Below, piece after piece: positions 1 to 11,190 of a DNA stretch of 64,000 nucleotides (within the stretch, counting starts at the first letter, position 1; every line of letters begins with the position of its first letter). This DNA comes from Achatina immaculata (Eukaryota; Mollusca; Gastropoda; Stylommatophora; Achatinidae): the NCBI GenBank assembly GCA_009760885.1, contig CM019713.1:27624927-27688926 (forward strand), in the 5' to 3' direction. The notes beneath the pieces are model-generated. The model searched no databases. It worked only from the letters and a program-made list of their open reading frames with translations, and was not told the origin of the DNA. Both the position numbers and the translations under genes were made by a program.

Positions 1-342
1 AGCTGATTTATTAAGAGCATGATTGGTTGAATCTGTAATGATAGATTCTCTGTACTAGTCACAGACTTAAAGCAGTGGGGCTAAATGCTGTTGCTGCAAC
101 TTTCATTTAATACAGCTGTAAAAACTGGTATTCAGCATGCTTTACAGAAGACAAAATGCCTCTGAATGTGGACATTATCAGGTGAGGCACTCTGCATTGC
201 ACAACATGTTGATATCAGTAGAATTAAGGTTGAAATAAGATGTCATGCAGCATCACTCTCATAAAATATGGGACCTTCGTTTGAATCACAGCAGATAAAC
301 AGGAAACAAAACCATGTTTATGTGGAACACAATGTCTTTCAG

Positions 343-522
343 TTATGGTATGCCCATAGACCACCTGACGAAGATCACTGCCGCTCACGTGCGTACTCCC
401 AGTCAGACGTGCAAGACAGCTCATCACCAGAAACCATGAAGTTGAATGTGGGGATATCCTCCAATGGGGATGTTGAGGTGGGTGAGATAAGCCTCACTGA
501 GATGGACCCTGAAGACATAAGG
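343..522 (+). CDS. GPR158-like class C receptor, penultimate coding exon
   Basis: Partial gene; the upstream exons lie outside the window. The frame reads LWYAHRPPDEDHC and ends EMDPEDIR directly before a GTAAGG donor at 523. The acceptor is inferred at the TCTTTCAG ending at 342; the frame is open further upstream (from 268), so this edge is less sure than the donor. MDPEDIR followed by AELKRLYTQL in the next exon is the cytoplasmic segment after the seventh membrane helix in GPR158/GPR179-type orphan class C receptors, as I recall the family. Known role of the family: plasma-membrane receptor that recruits RGS7-Gbeta5; GPR158 has been described as a metabotropic glycine receptor. The ligand of this homologue is not deducible because the ectodomain is not here. 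Confidence 0.72.
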
Positions 523-1748
523 GTAAGGGTAAGAGGAAAAAAAGTTATCAGTTTAATCTTTTCTTATCTTATCTGTTTATGCTGTTTGAGATGAATCTTA
601 CCTCTCTTATTTTGTTTTTATCTCCTGTATTTTTATGTTTTTGAAAACTTCTAATTTTTGACTTTTATTTGAGTGTTTATCTGCTTTAAACTGGTTTAAA
701 AATATCATCTGAACTGTACGGTGTCATGAAAACTAATCCATCCAATAGTTTTGAACCACTGAAACATGCTGGCTCTGGTGCAGAATTTTCATAAAAATAA
801 GAACATAAGGGAAATCAACTGATACTCATCTACAGAACAAAAAGTGATGTAAAATAAATAAGGAGACAGATTTTGCAAAGACATTTTTGGATAGAGCAAA
901 AAATACAGTGTTTGAAACAGTGTTCTAAGTTCAGAAAAGATAAAAGTTTAAAAGCATGCACAATCATTGAAAGTATCATGATAGTCACCATTGAAAGTAT
1001 CATGATAGTCTATAAAAAATTATGTGCTGTACATAAAAAACAAAGCTTTAATCCATGACATTGAGGCAGGAAACTTCTGAGTAAGTAGATTTATATAAGG
1101 AACTGTAACTTTCTTTCACAGACTGTAACACAACCAGAGACCTGCTGAGGTCAGAAGAAGGATATTCCACATTAAACAAGCTTTTAACCTTTAAACTGTT
1201 ACTGTATTAAATATAATTCTTATAAAATAATTAATGAAAAAAAAACTGCACCATTCGTGATTTAGGTTAATTAACTTTTTATTTTATTTATTTTACATTT
1301 TGTAAATAATTGCATGAAAAAAATTATTCATATTATCATTTGACTTAGCAACTAGAAGACTAAAAGGTTAAAGAAACTGTGGCCATATGAAGTAAAAGAG
1401 AGTCTAAATAGAGTTTTAAAAAAGGGCTTAGCTGCATTTGATATCTTCAGTTTTTCAACAAAAAAAAAAGCATAGCTTAGAGTTAAAATGAATACTCCTT
1501 TACTATTTAGCCTCTCCCTGCCAAAGTAATGACTCTGAGTTTTAAATTTATTCAGCTTTTGTGATGATCATATTTCCTTCCTTTGTTCCTTCAGCTGAAT
1601 GTTCCGAGGTCATAGCTTTGCTATATAATCTATAATTACATTTACCTTAAAAAACATATGGAAGATTTAATCATTAATCAAGTGTTTAATACATCTACAC
1701 ACTAAAGCTGTGAGTATGTAATCTGTTCTGTAATATTATGTTATTCAG
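523..1748 (+). other. Intron of the GPR158-like gene
   Basis: Phase-0 intron of about 1.2 kb with GTAAGG donor and a TTATTCAG acceptor ending at 1748. AT-rich, with stops in all frames and no recognisable repeat. A short direct repeat of about 23 bp (GAAAGTATCATGATAGTC core) lies at 968-1010. Confidence 0.7.
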
Positions 1749-2057
1749 GCTGAACTCAAGCGATTGTACACTCAGTTACAAATCTACAAAACTAAGACTA
1801 TGCGAAAAGACAACCCACACATCTCCAAGCGCAGAGGTGGACGAAAGCAGACTCACCGCCGTTTCTCGCTACAGGCTTTTCATCACAAACATCGCCATCA
1901 GCATGACCATGACCATGACCATGAGATGTCCAAGACACCAGAGGAATCCACTAACTCAGCAGAAGCAGTGGCTTTTTCTATAGAGCCTAATGTCAAAGAG
2001 GACCCAAATGAAGGAAGATCACTTCCCTCTGTTACTTTTAAATCTGGACACAAATAA
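1749..2057 (+). CDS. GPR158-like receptor, terminal exon (cytoplasmic tail)
   Basis: After the TTATTCAG acceptor the frame continues in phase 0 as AELKRLYTQLQIYKTKTMRK, then DNPHISKRRGGRK and a histidine-rich HHKHRHQHDHDHDHE stretch, and ends at TAA 2055-2057. ELKRLY-QL--YKTK--R-NPH--K is the hallmark of the post-7TM helix in GPR158/179. The exon codes for 102 residues, so if no further exon exists the tail is far shorter than the several-hundred-residue vertebrate tails. The HD-HD-HD run is encoded by a CATGAC hexamer repeat and could bind metal, which is inference. Distal residues (MSKTPEESTNSAEAVAFSIE) are polar and low-complexity. No other gene lies within 8 kb downstream. Confidence 0.78.
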   Translation, partial: AELKRLYTQLQIYKTKTMRKDNPHISKRRGGRKQTHRRFSLQAFHHKHRHQHDHDHDHEMSKTPEESTNSAEAVAFSIEPNVKEDPNEGRSLPSVTFKSGHK

Positions 2058-2660
2058 CGGGTCTTTAATGTTCGTAAATTATGATGACTGATATTTTAAC
2101 CATATCTTCCCTTTTTTTTATATCTTACCAAGCAAGGAGAAGAGCTCAGTATAAAAGGAGATGTCAGTGAAGTTATTTACACAATTTTTTTTTTCAGATA
2201 AGATAGTTTTGAATACATGAAAATGTTTCAGTAAGCAAATCATAGTTATGATACAAATATTAATTTCACATGTTAACTTTTGTCAAAAGATCTCTATATT
2301 TTAGCAGTTATTTAAGTGTTTTAAAAGAGTATTAACTGCACAATTAACTGCAAAATAATAATTTGAAATTCAAGGATTTATTTAATACATTTCATTAGAT
2401 CTAAAGAAACAAAAGCTATAAAGACAATGGAAATAAAATCACAAACTGGAGATATACAACAGAAATTGCAGTACAAGATACCAGAATGATGGTTCTTTGT
2501 AAGAAACATTCACTACATATATTTATGTAAAAATGATTTCACTGAAATTTTCCATTTGTCTGCTGACTGTGTCCGAAATAATGGATTTTGTCTGTGCTTC
2601 AACATTTTTTTTGGTTATATTTCACTGAAATAGCTGTAAATAAATCATCATCATGAGATT
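2058..2660 (+). other. Probable 3' UTR of the GPR158-like gene
   Basis: AT-rich, no open frame. Candidate poly(A) hexamers AATAAA occur at 2432-2437 and 2639-2644; a third is at 3231-3236. The real cleavage site cannot be decided from sequence alone. Confidence 0.4.
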
Positions 2661-5530
2661 GTACTTCTTTGTCATATGTTTAAAATATGACAATCTCGAC
2701 TTTTTATGGTTGCATAATCATTTACATTTTTTTCTAGGCCCTGGCTGTGTTGAAGTGTATGTGAAAGTTTACGTATTTTTTGGATGTTGGTTACGCAAAT
2801 TTGAAAGTTTATTATGACAAAAAGTGGTTCTTTCTTTCCCCCTTGATATATTATGAAATAGAATTATCTATTCTTTTGCTTTGACTTTTGGATGTAACAG
2901 AATTTCTATGTTTGTTTTGTCCTGTTTTAAGAATGTCCAGTCCTGTTGTATCTTCATCACTTTCATAATTCTTTGTTAATTTTCTCAACTCATGGTAATA
3001 GTTGTGGTCCTGATTATGTAACACTTCTGCAGAACACAGTTCATAGGAAATCTGTGATTTCTTCTCTTGGTGTGAGATATATCAGCCTTCTGTTTCTTTC
3101 AGTAATCATCTCAAGAAGATTCAGCTGCTACCAAACAAATTCATCACTTACATACTGAATGAACTTACAAAAAAAAAAAAAACTGAAAAAATACACATAC
3201 ATTTCAATACCTGGCACATGATAATGAACAAATAAACAAACAAATGTACTTTAGTTTCAAGAAGTGAAAAATTGGGCATGGAAACCTGACTAATAATCTG
3301 CCCTTCATTATTTAACTTTCATTCTAAAACACACGCAAAAAAAAGGGGGAGAACTTGTAAACCAAGGGGTCAGAAAAAGCCTGTCAACAAAAGATTTACA
3401 TAATTATCTTTAATATGACTCATATAAAATCTTTACACTCAATCACACATTTTTACTCCTCTGTTAAATGTTAATTACAGTGCAATCTTTCTAATGCTTC
3501 AGCTGCCAGATTTGTTTTATTATTCAGAATGTTTCTGATACAATTAAGGTCTAAACTGATAGTTAACCAGATTAATTTTTTTTCCTGTGTAAAACACTTG
3601 TCTCAAAACAAGCTACTCTTCTTAGAAATCTGACCAAGACTGAAACACCAAAACTGGCTTGTCTAAATATTCTTTATCATAGACCTGGAAAAAGTTACCT
3701 TACTTTTGAGTATTTTATAAAAGAAATCTTCAGATTGTCTTTTCTGTTAAGAATTTTTAAAACAATCCACAATTTGGAAGCCAGAAGTTACCAGTCTCCC
3801 ATGGATCTCTTTGTAAAGACTTTATTTTATTGTTCCCATCAGTTTTCAACACAACAAAACAGTTGGTAAAATATCACTCATATGAAAGATCAAATGAACT
3901 TGGGAATTTTTTAAGAACTGTACAGCAGTTTTGAAACAGAATTAACTGCCATAAAGGTTGTAGTGTACCATTTGAGTTCCTTATGTAACTCTTTCTGAGC
4001 CGTTCGGCACTATACTGACGTTTCTGGTTTTCCGACATGCTGCGTATTGTCACTATAGTGACGCTTGGTTTGTTTTCATTAAAAAAAACCGGTGTAACTT
4101 TTAGATTGTACATATTTCGTCCGTGTGTCCGGTGACACTTTTCAAAATGGTGAAAGAGTGCTTAGTTATGAGCGATGCCGAGTGAGAAAAAGGAAGAGAA
4201 ACATTGAAAATTTTCAGTTTTTGATGATGTAGATGGCGTAACGACATGGCTTGTGACCAGACCACTGCTTTTGAATGTATCCAAAGTAGATCTAGACATA
4301 TTAGATGACTGGAGAAGTAGTTAGGAGGTTATTTCAGACATTAATTTAGCGAGAATGCAGCATAGAATCACAAAATGAGATTAACAAGTAGATCTAGATA
4401 TCTCAGATGGTAAGTAATGTAGATCTAGACCTAGCCGATGGTAGGCTGGGCACAATCATTGTCTAAAAACATCACATTACTTCTTTTTAAAAAAAACTCT
4501 GCATTTATGAAATCTTCATACATTTAGTTATATTTTGAAAAATAATAAGTACACAGAAGTACATGGAAATACTGTTTTCCATTCCATTTTACAACTATAT
4601 CCCCTATACAGATCAATATCCGCACTTTTATTCCAGTTCCAACTGAACGACCGCGTTTCTTCCTGAGGCATGGGAAGAGTTAAAACATACGTTTCAAAAA
4701 GCTCAAAATTTGTCATCTTTACTGATTAAAAACTTACCTCAGGAAACACTTTATGAAACTACAATTCACTTAAATTGTTACTGGCACAGATAAGATCATA
4801 AACTCACTTTATGTTACCTCTTTTGAGGCCTGAGGAAAAAAAAAATTCTTCGGGCTGGTGTTCTGACATTTATGGGGTATAGTTGAAAAGTGAATGTAAC
4901 AAAGTATTTCCATAATAAAATTATACTTATATCAAAGTGATTATAAATGAATGAAGATTCCATATATGAGGTTTTTTTTGTGAGAAAAAAAAAGAGCAGC
5001 ATGACACTAGGGAACAATTTTGAGCACTAAAAAAAAACAAGTTGTGTCCTACTTACCCTCAAACTTACCTTATGATGATCCACTTGTGATAGACACGGCC
5101 ATTTCCATAACATTTAGAAATATATAGAATAAATATAATCACATGTGATAAATTGTCTACCAGTTTTATTTCAATTATATACTTTATTTGCAGCAGGCAG
5201 TCATTATGACAAACAAAAATACCAACAACGAAAAAAAAAGTACACAATTGTCAGTATGGACACGATATATACTATTGCCTTGTCTGTAATGGAATGCTCT
5301 GAAACCTTATCATCAGATAATGTTCAGAAAAAAAAACCTCCTGCCCACTTCTGCAGTTCATCTAGTAGGTCTAGAAATGTCTGGAGTACATATAGTAACA
5401 TTGGTCTGGTCTATGGTCTATGGTCCATGTTGTACATGTGTTACTTCTTCTTCTTCTTCGTTCACTTCTACCACCAAAAACCGCACTGTGAACCTACTGA
5501 ATTCACGCCTGTGGTCCTCGTTAGGTCCCG
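2661..5530. other. AT-rich noncoding stretch
   Basis: No exon or RNA gene seen. Contains an old LINE 3' UTR relic (listed separately), homopolymer A/T runs, and a perfect 14-bp palindrome GTCACTATAGTGAC at about 4048-4061. The short open frames here have neither splice context nor family resemblance. Confidence 0.5.
3255..3335 (-). repeat. CR1/Jockey-type LINE 3' UTR, old relic
   Basis: On the + strand it reads TTTCAAGAAGTGAAAAATTG, GGGCATG, CTGCCCTTCATTATT. This aligns with the conserved UTR block (GGGTTAAGAATTGGGCACGC ... CTGCCCTTCATCAT) found at 24803-25068, 34637-34972, 45131-45250, 45700-45812 and 48718-49165. Diverged, so assignment is tentative. Confidence 0.4.
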
Positions 5531-5539
5531 TGGTCCCCT

Positions 5540-5562
5540 GTGTGGTCCAAAATAGACCACAC
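5540..5562. other. Short perfect hairpin
   Basis: GTGTGGTC and GACCACAC are separated by a 7-nt loop just upstream of the first rDNA-linked repeat array. No function assigned. Confidence 0.5.
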
Positions 5563-5684
5563 GGGATCCACGAGAGGACCACAAGAGGTTCAGAGTATCA
5601 CAGTGCTTTAGCCTGTATTCTTGGTGGGTCTCGGAAGCGGGATTGCGTGACACCGTGGTTTTCATTGCACCAGTTTAGTCTAGG

Positions 5685-5947
5685 GTTGGACTTTCTCACC
5701 GGAAGACCTCGACGTGTTTAGGATATCAGTGGATCCCCGCTGGGTGAGAGGCAGTAGCCCACCCAGGCCAGAGTTGGACTTTCTCACCGGAAAACCTCGA
5801 TGTGTTTTGAGATACCCGTGTATCACCGCCGGGTGAGAGGTGGTTGCCCATCCAGTCCAGGGTTGGACTTTCTCACCGGAAAACCTCATCGTGATTAGGA
5901 TACGCAAACATCCCCGCCGGGTGAGAGGTGGTTGCCTATCTAGACTT
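5685..5947. repeat. 88-bp tandem repeat, three units
   Basis: GTTGGACTTTCTCACCGG starts at 5685, 5773 and 5862. Each unit also contains CCGGGTGAGAGG, complementary to CTCACCGG, so each unit can fold into a hairpin. Markedly more GC-rich than its surroundings. Lies beside the 107-bp array and the 18S fragment and was probably moved with them. Confidence 0.75.
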
Positions 5948-6063
5948 CCCTGGTCCAGTGTCTCCGACTTCAGCATTTTGCGGTCGTGGCCGCTACCCTT
6001 CCTAGTTGTGACCAGGATGGAGCTTTTGTCCAGGAGGACAAATCCTCGCCACTAGTGACTTCT

Positions 6064-6755
6064 ACCCCTGGGTTGAGCCGGTTTAGGCATTATCCCAGTA
6101 TGGGTGTGTTTGGGACAGGACTGACCTCTAGGGCAGAGGTACTGTGACATGCATAGCCTTCAAGATTCACCCCTGGTATGAGCCGGTTTAGGCAAAATTC
6201 ACCAGTATGGGTGTTTATCAGGCGTTACCGACCTCTAGAGCAGAGGTGGCATGACATGTCTAGCCATCAAGTTCCACCCCTGGTGTGTGCTGGTTTAGGC
6301 ACATTTCACCAGTGTAGGTGTATTTCGGACGTGGGCGGCCTCTAGAGCAGAGGTGCCGTGGTATAGCTCTTGTAGCGATACTACTGGACATACCGGTTAA
6401 ACTTCACTTTCCACCACCTTTTCCCATCGGCTCCGCACAGCAACCTTTATTTCTTTTCCACATTTACTTCCTTAACCGGGAGGAGCTTCACTCCACGCGC
6501 AGCATTTGAAGAGTCTCGCCAGCAGTGTCTTAACCTCTGGGACAAGCCGGTTCATGCATTTCACCCGATATGACTGCACTCAGGACGTGGCCGACCTCCA
6601 GACCAGAGGTGCCATGATTTGACTGTTTGGTTCACTTGATCCTTTCTACCACCTTTTCCGCAGTGATGCTGCGCGGCAACCTCATTTGCAAATTTCTTCA
6701 TTGGCCGGGAGGAGCACCGCTTCACGCACGGCAGCTGAAGATCTCGCCAACAGCG
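6064..6755. repeat. 107-bp repeat array abutting an 18S fragment
   Basis: CCCCTGG starts at about 6064, 6170 and 6277, and a diverged unit lies near 6540. Each unit carries GAGCCGGTTTAGGCA and a CCTCTAGAGCAGAGG imperfect palindrome. A second sub-unit with CACCTTTTCC and CCGGGAGGAGC occurs twice (about 6410-6530 and 6645-6755), and its second copy runs straight into the 18S fragment. Could be former rDNA spacer repeats or an unrelated satellite; the sequence does not tell which. Confidence 0.65.
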
Positions 6756-6793
6756 GAGACAAGCATATGACTACTGGCAGGATCAACCAGATA
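6756..6793 (-). rRNA. 18S rRNA 5' terminal fragment (38 nt), pseudogene
   Basis: On the minus strand CTGGTTGATCCTGCCAGTAG then TCATATGCTTGTCTC matches the universally conserved 5' end of eukaryotic 18S rRNA, starting TATCTGG in place of TACCTGG. Similarity stops abruptly after TTGTCTC: the usual AAAGATTAAGCC is absent and a copy of the 107-bp array sub-unit follows. The rest of 18S, 5.8S and 28S are absent from this window. Confidence 0.9.
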
Positions 6794-7266
6794 GCTTTCT
6801 TCACCGAACCTTTGTCGGATATCTGCCGACAGACCGACGCGGGGCAAGGGAGACAGCACTCTGCTCAGAGCGGATCCCTTTCGACCCCGGCGGCGTTTCA
6901 CTTCCTTTAACCAGCGGGGGCGGCTAACGAGCAGAGAAGAAAGCCTGGCCACCCACATAAAACACACGTTACATACTGCAGACCCGATACTCTTTGTGAG
7001 AGATGGGCCAATTTCGAGACCATCGGTCGACAAAACCATACTACATCATTAGCACGAACCTGGCTGGCTAGCCGTTTACATGCTTCGCTCGACGGACAAA
7101 CCACTTGCTTCTGCATCGAAACACCTTAACTCTCGCCGTCCGGGAAGGGAGCGAGAGCCTGTCTCCCCACGCACGGAACTCGAGAGCGCTTTTTCGCCAA
7201 AAGAACGGTCGGCCTGCGCAACAGCAGCAGCCCGCGCTGTGCAGCTCGGCGCAGCTCTGCGCGGCT
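6794..7266 (-). other. 5' external transcribed spacer-like DNA
   Basis: Directly 5' of the 18S start on the minus strand, about 470 bp of GC-rich non-repetitive sequence (CGCCGCCGGGGTCG, CCGACCGTTC, GAGCGAAGC) stands out against AT-rich flanks and ends sharply near 7266. Position and composition fit a 5' ETS. The identification rests on adjacency; no ETS motif is universally conserved. Confidence 0.6.
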
Positions 7267-10200
7267 GATGTACATGTGTTACAAAATCAATGAAAAAAAT
7301 TCACAAGAATGGTCAAACGCAAATTGGCTACCTACCCCACATTGTGTGCAAGAAGTTGTAATTCAATTGACATGCACATTACCAGCTTACTGTAAAAATT
7401 TGTGCATTTTATTTAAGGAAACGAAGCATCGACCCATTAACGGATTGGAGGTTCCTGAAACACACCAGGAAATAACAAGACAAGTTTACTTTCAAAGAAA
7501 AGGATGTAGGGGCAAGAATAGATATATACATATATGTGCACAGCTGTGAACATAGACAAGCAAAGAATTCATGCAAAGAGCAGAGAGAACTAGCTGAAGA
7601 TGGGAAAAATGCGAACAAAATTCTTTTTTTTTTCTTTTCATAAAATATATAATAAAAAAGATAAAATCATTATACTTTCACACCAAATTGGACACATACC
7701 ACAAGCCAGCAAATCCCAAAAGTGGGTGGTACTTATTCTTTTGAAGATTAAGGGTGTGGTGAGGAGAAAGGGAGTAGTAAGACTCATTATTGATATGGTC
7801 TGTGATGCAAAGGGGGCAACAGCCAGAAAATTTTGGGAACCTTCTGTGTTAAACTGTTATATCAATAGAATATATCCAAAACTTTCCAGATATATAGTTA
7901 CTTGTGAATGGTTATGTAAACTAGTAATCTATCACTTTTTTTAAAAATCCAAATTTGGTGACTCACATTAGAATCACTCTTCACTGACCACAATCGGTCA
8001 TGTATAACATTAGGTATGACAATGACAGTTTTTTTTAAAAAAATCATTGATACCACTACACAGCTTAGCATAAATTTTGCATAACAAGATTCTAACAACA
8101 ATGGACACTAGTTTACTGATCATTGTCAACTTCTACTTTGGAATGCCTGGTGATACAGCATGGCTTAAGTTCATAAATCCTAAGAGATCTAGAATTTTCT
8201 CTTACATCCTGTGGTATTGTTTAACTGACCCATATTATGCAAGACAGCATATAGTCAACTCTAAAATTATATGTAAACAAAGTTCAAAAATGTTAGTTTT
8301 GTCACTATGTGCAAATGTGCCTCAGAAATGTTAGACACAGCTTCAAAAACTGCTCTGGGTTTGAAACACAGAGACATACCAGCTGCCCATGAAACTGCCC
8401 CAAAAAAGCCAGGCACTGTTGTTTTATGGTTGTCTGCTCTTTTTCCTTTCTATCTTCTCAGTTGAACTTATGATGTTGTCACACTGTCTTTCTCTATTTC
8501 CACATCCTTTTTACAACTGACTGTCAGCACTTCCTCTCTTCATCATTTGCTAAAAGTGTTGTATGACATTCTTAACCTTCTTTAGGAAGAAGTCACTTGA
8601 ACTTCTAAAGGTTTTCTTCTTCTAAAACTTTCTCATTAAACTTAAACTTAAACTTACCTTTCAGAAAATAAACCTGAGTGAATGTAATTAATTCAGTTGT
8701 GATTTTTGTTTTAAAGTGTGAATCATTAGTTTGTACACTTTTTTCTTTTTCCTGCATGAGGTGCAGAAAGACACAGAATAAATACGAGTAAAGTTCTTAA
8801 ATTTAAAAAAAAAACAAAAAAACGTTATTATGTATATTTTATTTGTGGTGAAAGTGTTGTATCAAAATAGAGTGCAGGCTTTGCAACAAAATTTATACCA
8901 ATTTGTGTACATACTTCACTCTTTCAAATATCTGTTTTTTTTTCTTTCTTTCTTCCTTTTTTTTTTTAAAGGCATTTATTCTTGGCAGTTTGTTATTTTG
9001 AATGATTCTGTATACACATTGTTGATAATTTCTCATCCAGGCATTTGTGATTTACTGAGACTACATTTTGGTCAAACCACGTCTTTTTCTTCATTATTAC
9101 ATTAATTGTACCATTTTATGTATGAAGTTAAAGATGCAAATTTAATGTTGACATTTATGTTATGTGGTATTTCTGTATGTATGGATATATGTCATGTAGC
9201 TAAGTAGCTAAGCTGATTTATACATTATGGAATCTTCCAGATATAAAATGATGAAGAATTTTTATTTAATATTTTTAAAAAATAAATTGTAAAGTAAATT
9301 TAACTAAATTGTTAAATTGTAAACTTCAAGAATGAATGAAGTTCTGGAGTTTTAATTTTTATTTATTTATTTTTATTTAAACATTGAAATGGCAGTTCTC
9401 ACAAAGAAACAAGCAGTGAAGTTTTCCTGCTGTAATGTTCAAAGATTTCTTTCAGTTGATATGTGCCTAGTTAATGCTGCCCAGCTAACCCAACCAGTAA
9501 TTGTGATTTAATATTGAGACTACAATGACCCATGTAAATGGCCTTTTAAAAAAAAAAAAATTTGAAGAATAATTGCAGTTATAAGGTGTTGTTTCACAGA
9601 TGGGAGAAATTTCAAGTTATGTTGAAATTTCTGTGAATAACTAAAAATAGTCATTACATCATTTTCAGATAAAACATGGCAGCCATAAAGAATAACAAAA
9701 AATGTTTGTGTGTTATGGGTGTTGTTTGATGGTCTAATAGTAAAGATTTAGCACTATTGTTTAAAGTACTTCAGCATGTCCTTTTTTTCATTTATATTGT
9801 AGCAAGTAAACTTTAGTTTAACACTCCTAAGTTTTGGCTGTTCAGAGCATAAACATAAGCATACATCTGCACATGTTATTTATTGTGCATCGCTCAGCTG
9901 AAAGGCAAAAGCTATTATGCATAAAAATATAATAATTATATCAGTTTTTGTTGATGATGGTAAACCTAAAATCAACAGGGGTATGATAAGTTATATATGA
10001 ACTTAAGATTCTATTACATACAAATTGTCCTGAAGCCAGTGCCAGATTTAGGTATATGCTAAAACCTGCTACAGCTTATGGCCTCACATACTTTCCAGTG
10101 TAACTTTTTAACAAAAGAGCTCCAAATAGCTTAGGACATCAACAGATCTAAATTCAGCACTGCAGCTTAGGACCTCACAAAATCTAGCACTGCATGTCAC

Positions 10201-10851
10201 CAAATGTAAATCCAGTACAGCTTGTAGCCATTCACTGTCCAGTAGTGCAAGATTTTTCAGACATTCACTGTAACTGTATTTGTAACACAGAAGTAGTTAA
10301 TCAGAAGAAAGCTTAATGGAAAAAAGGGAAACAGAGATCAAGAGAAAATTTTCTCAAGTGTTTATAAATAGAAGAGACTGCTTAAAAAAACAAAATCAGT
10401 TGGCAACTGAAAAACTGATCTTTTCTCTAAAGATAATTTACGTCAAGCAAATGCAATTAGGAAACAAAAGAATTTTTTTTTATCACTAAACAGTCAGATT
10501 TTTAAAAAAATCAGACAGTGCTTTTAAAACAAATAGTAACTAATTCTATAAACTATCAGAAATACATCAGGTATCCACTTCTCTTAGTTGCCAAATCTTT
10601 GTATGTGCAGAAGATGTTGCAGCAGTATTTCTTCATGATTTTTGTTCAAGATCAGAATGCTATGTAAATGAATGTTTTGCACTTGTGCTCATTAAAGGTG
10701 ATCTATCTTCTCCAGGCTGACATATTTGTTGTTACTATCACTGGTGTATCCTTCCTTCCTGTATTCAGTTTAAAAATACTTTGTCTAAACCATATTTAAT
10801 AATATAATGTAAGACCATCATGGCTTAATCATATTCTGGGGTGTTAATAAG
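7267..10851. other. AT-rich noncoding stretch
   Basis: No coding exon, RNA gene or clear transposon recognised. Short open frames (about 7600-7944, 8830-9105) have AT-driven composition and no family resemblance. Confidence 0.5.
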
Positions 10852-11190
10852 ATGTTAGGGTCATTTCCCCTTCCAGTGAGCTGCATTACAAGACTTTTTA
10901 ATAAGCTCCACCATGGAGAAAAAAACCTTGTCAGAAAGATAAGAGAGAGACAATGTACTTTCCTAGGACATGCAATGAGAAGAGGGGGCATTGAAAATAT
11001 TATAACAACAGGAAAAATAGAAGGAAGAAGATCAAGAGGAAGACCAAGAGAAACGATACTGGACAGTCTGACGGGATGGTGTGAGAGGAGATCACCAACT
11101 GAACTGATGGCCTGCATGAAGGATCGGGTACTCTGGAGAAGCATAATAGCCAACGCCAGTCGGCACGGCACCTGATGATGATGATGATGA
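10852..11190 (+). pseudogene. LINE ORF C-terminus, 5'-truncated, with TGA tail
   Basis: Open frame ending TGA at 11173-11175. It carries the LINE C-terminal signature FLGHAMRRGGIENIITTGKI, then EGRRSRGRPRETILDSL and LWRSIIANASRHGT. The stop merges into a (TGATGA)n tail, the normal 3' end of this LINE type. Similarity begins near 10900; upstream residues look like flanking DNA. Only the post-RT C-terminus remains, so no catalytic activity is expected. Confidence 0.82.

Noticed and set aside
4048..4061. 14-bp perfect palindrome as a regulatory operator
   Set aside because: Single occurrence, no nearby gene start; may be chance.
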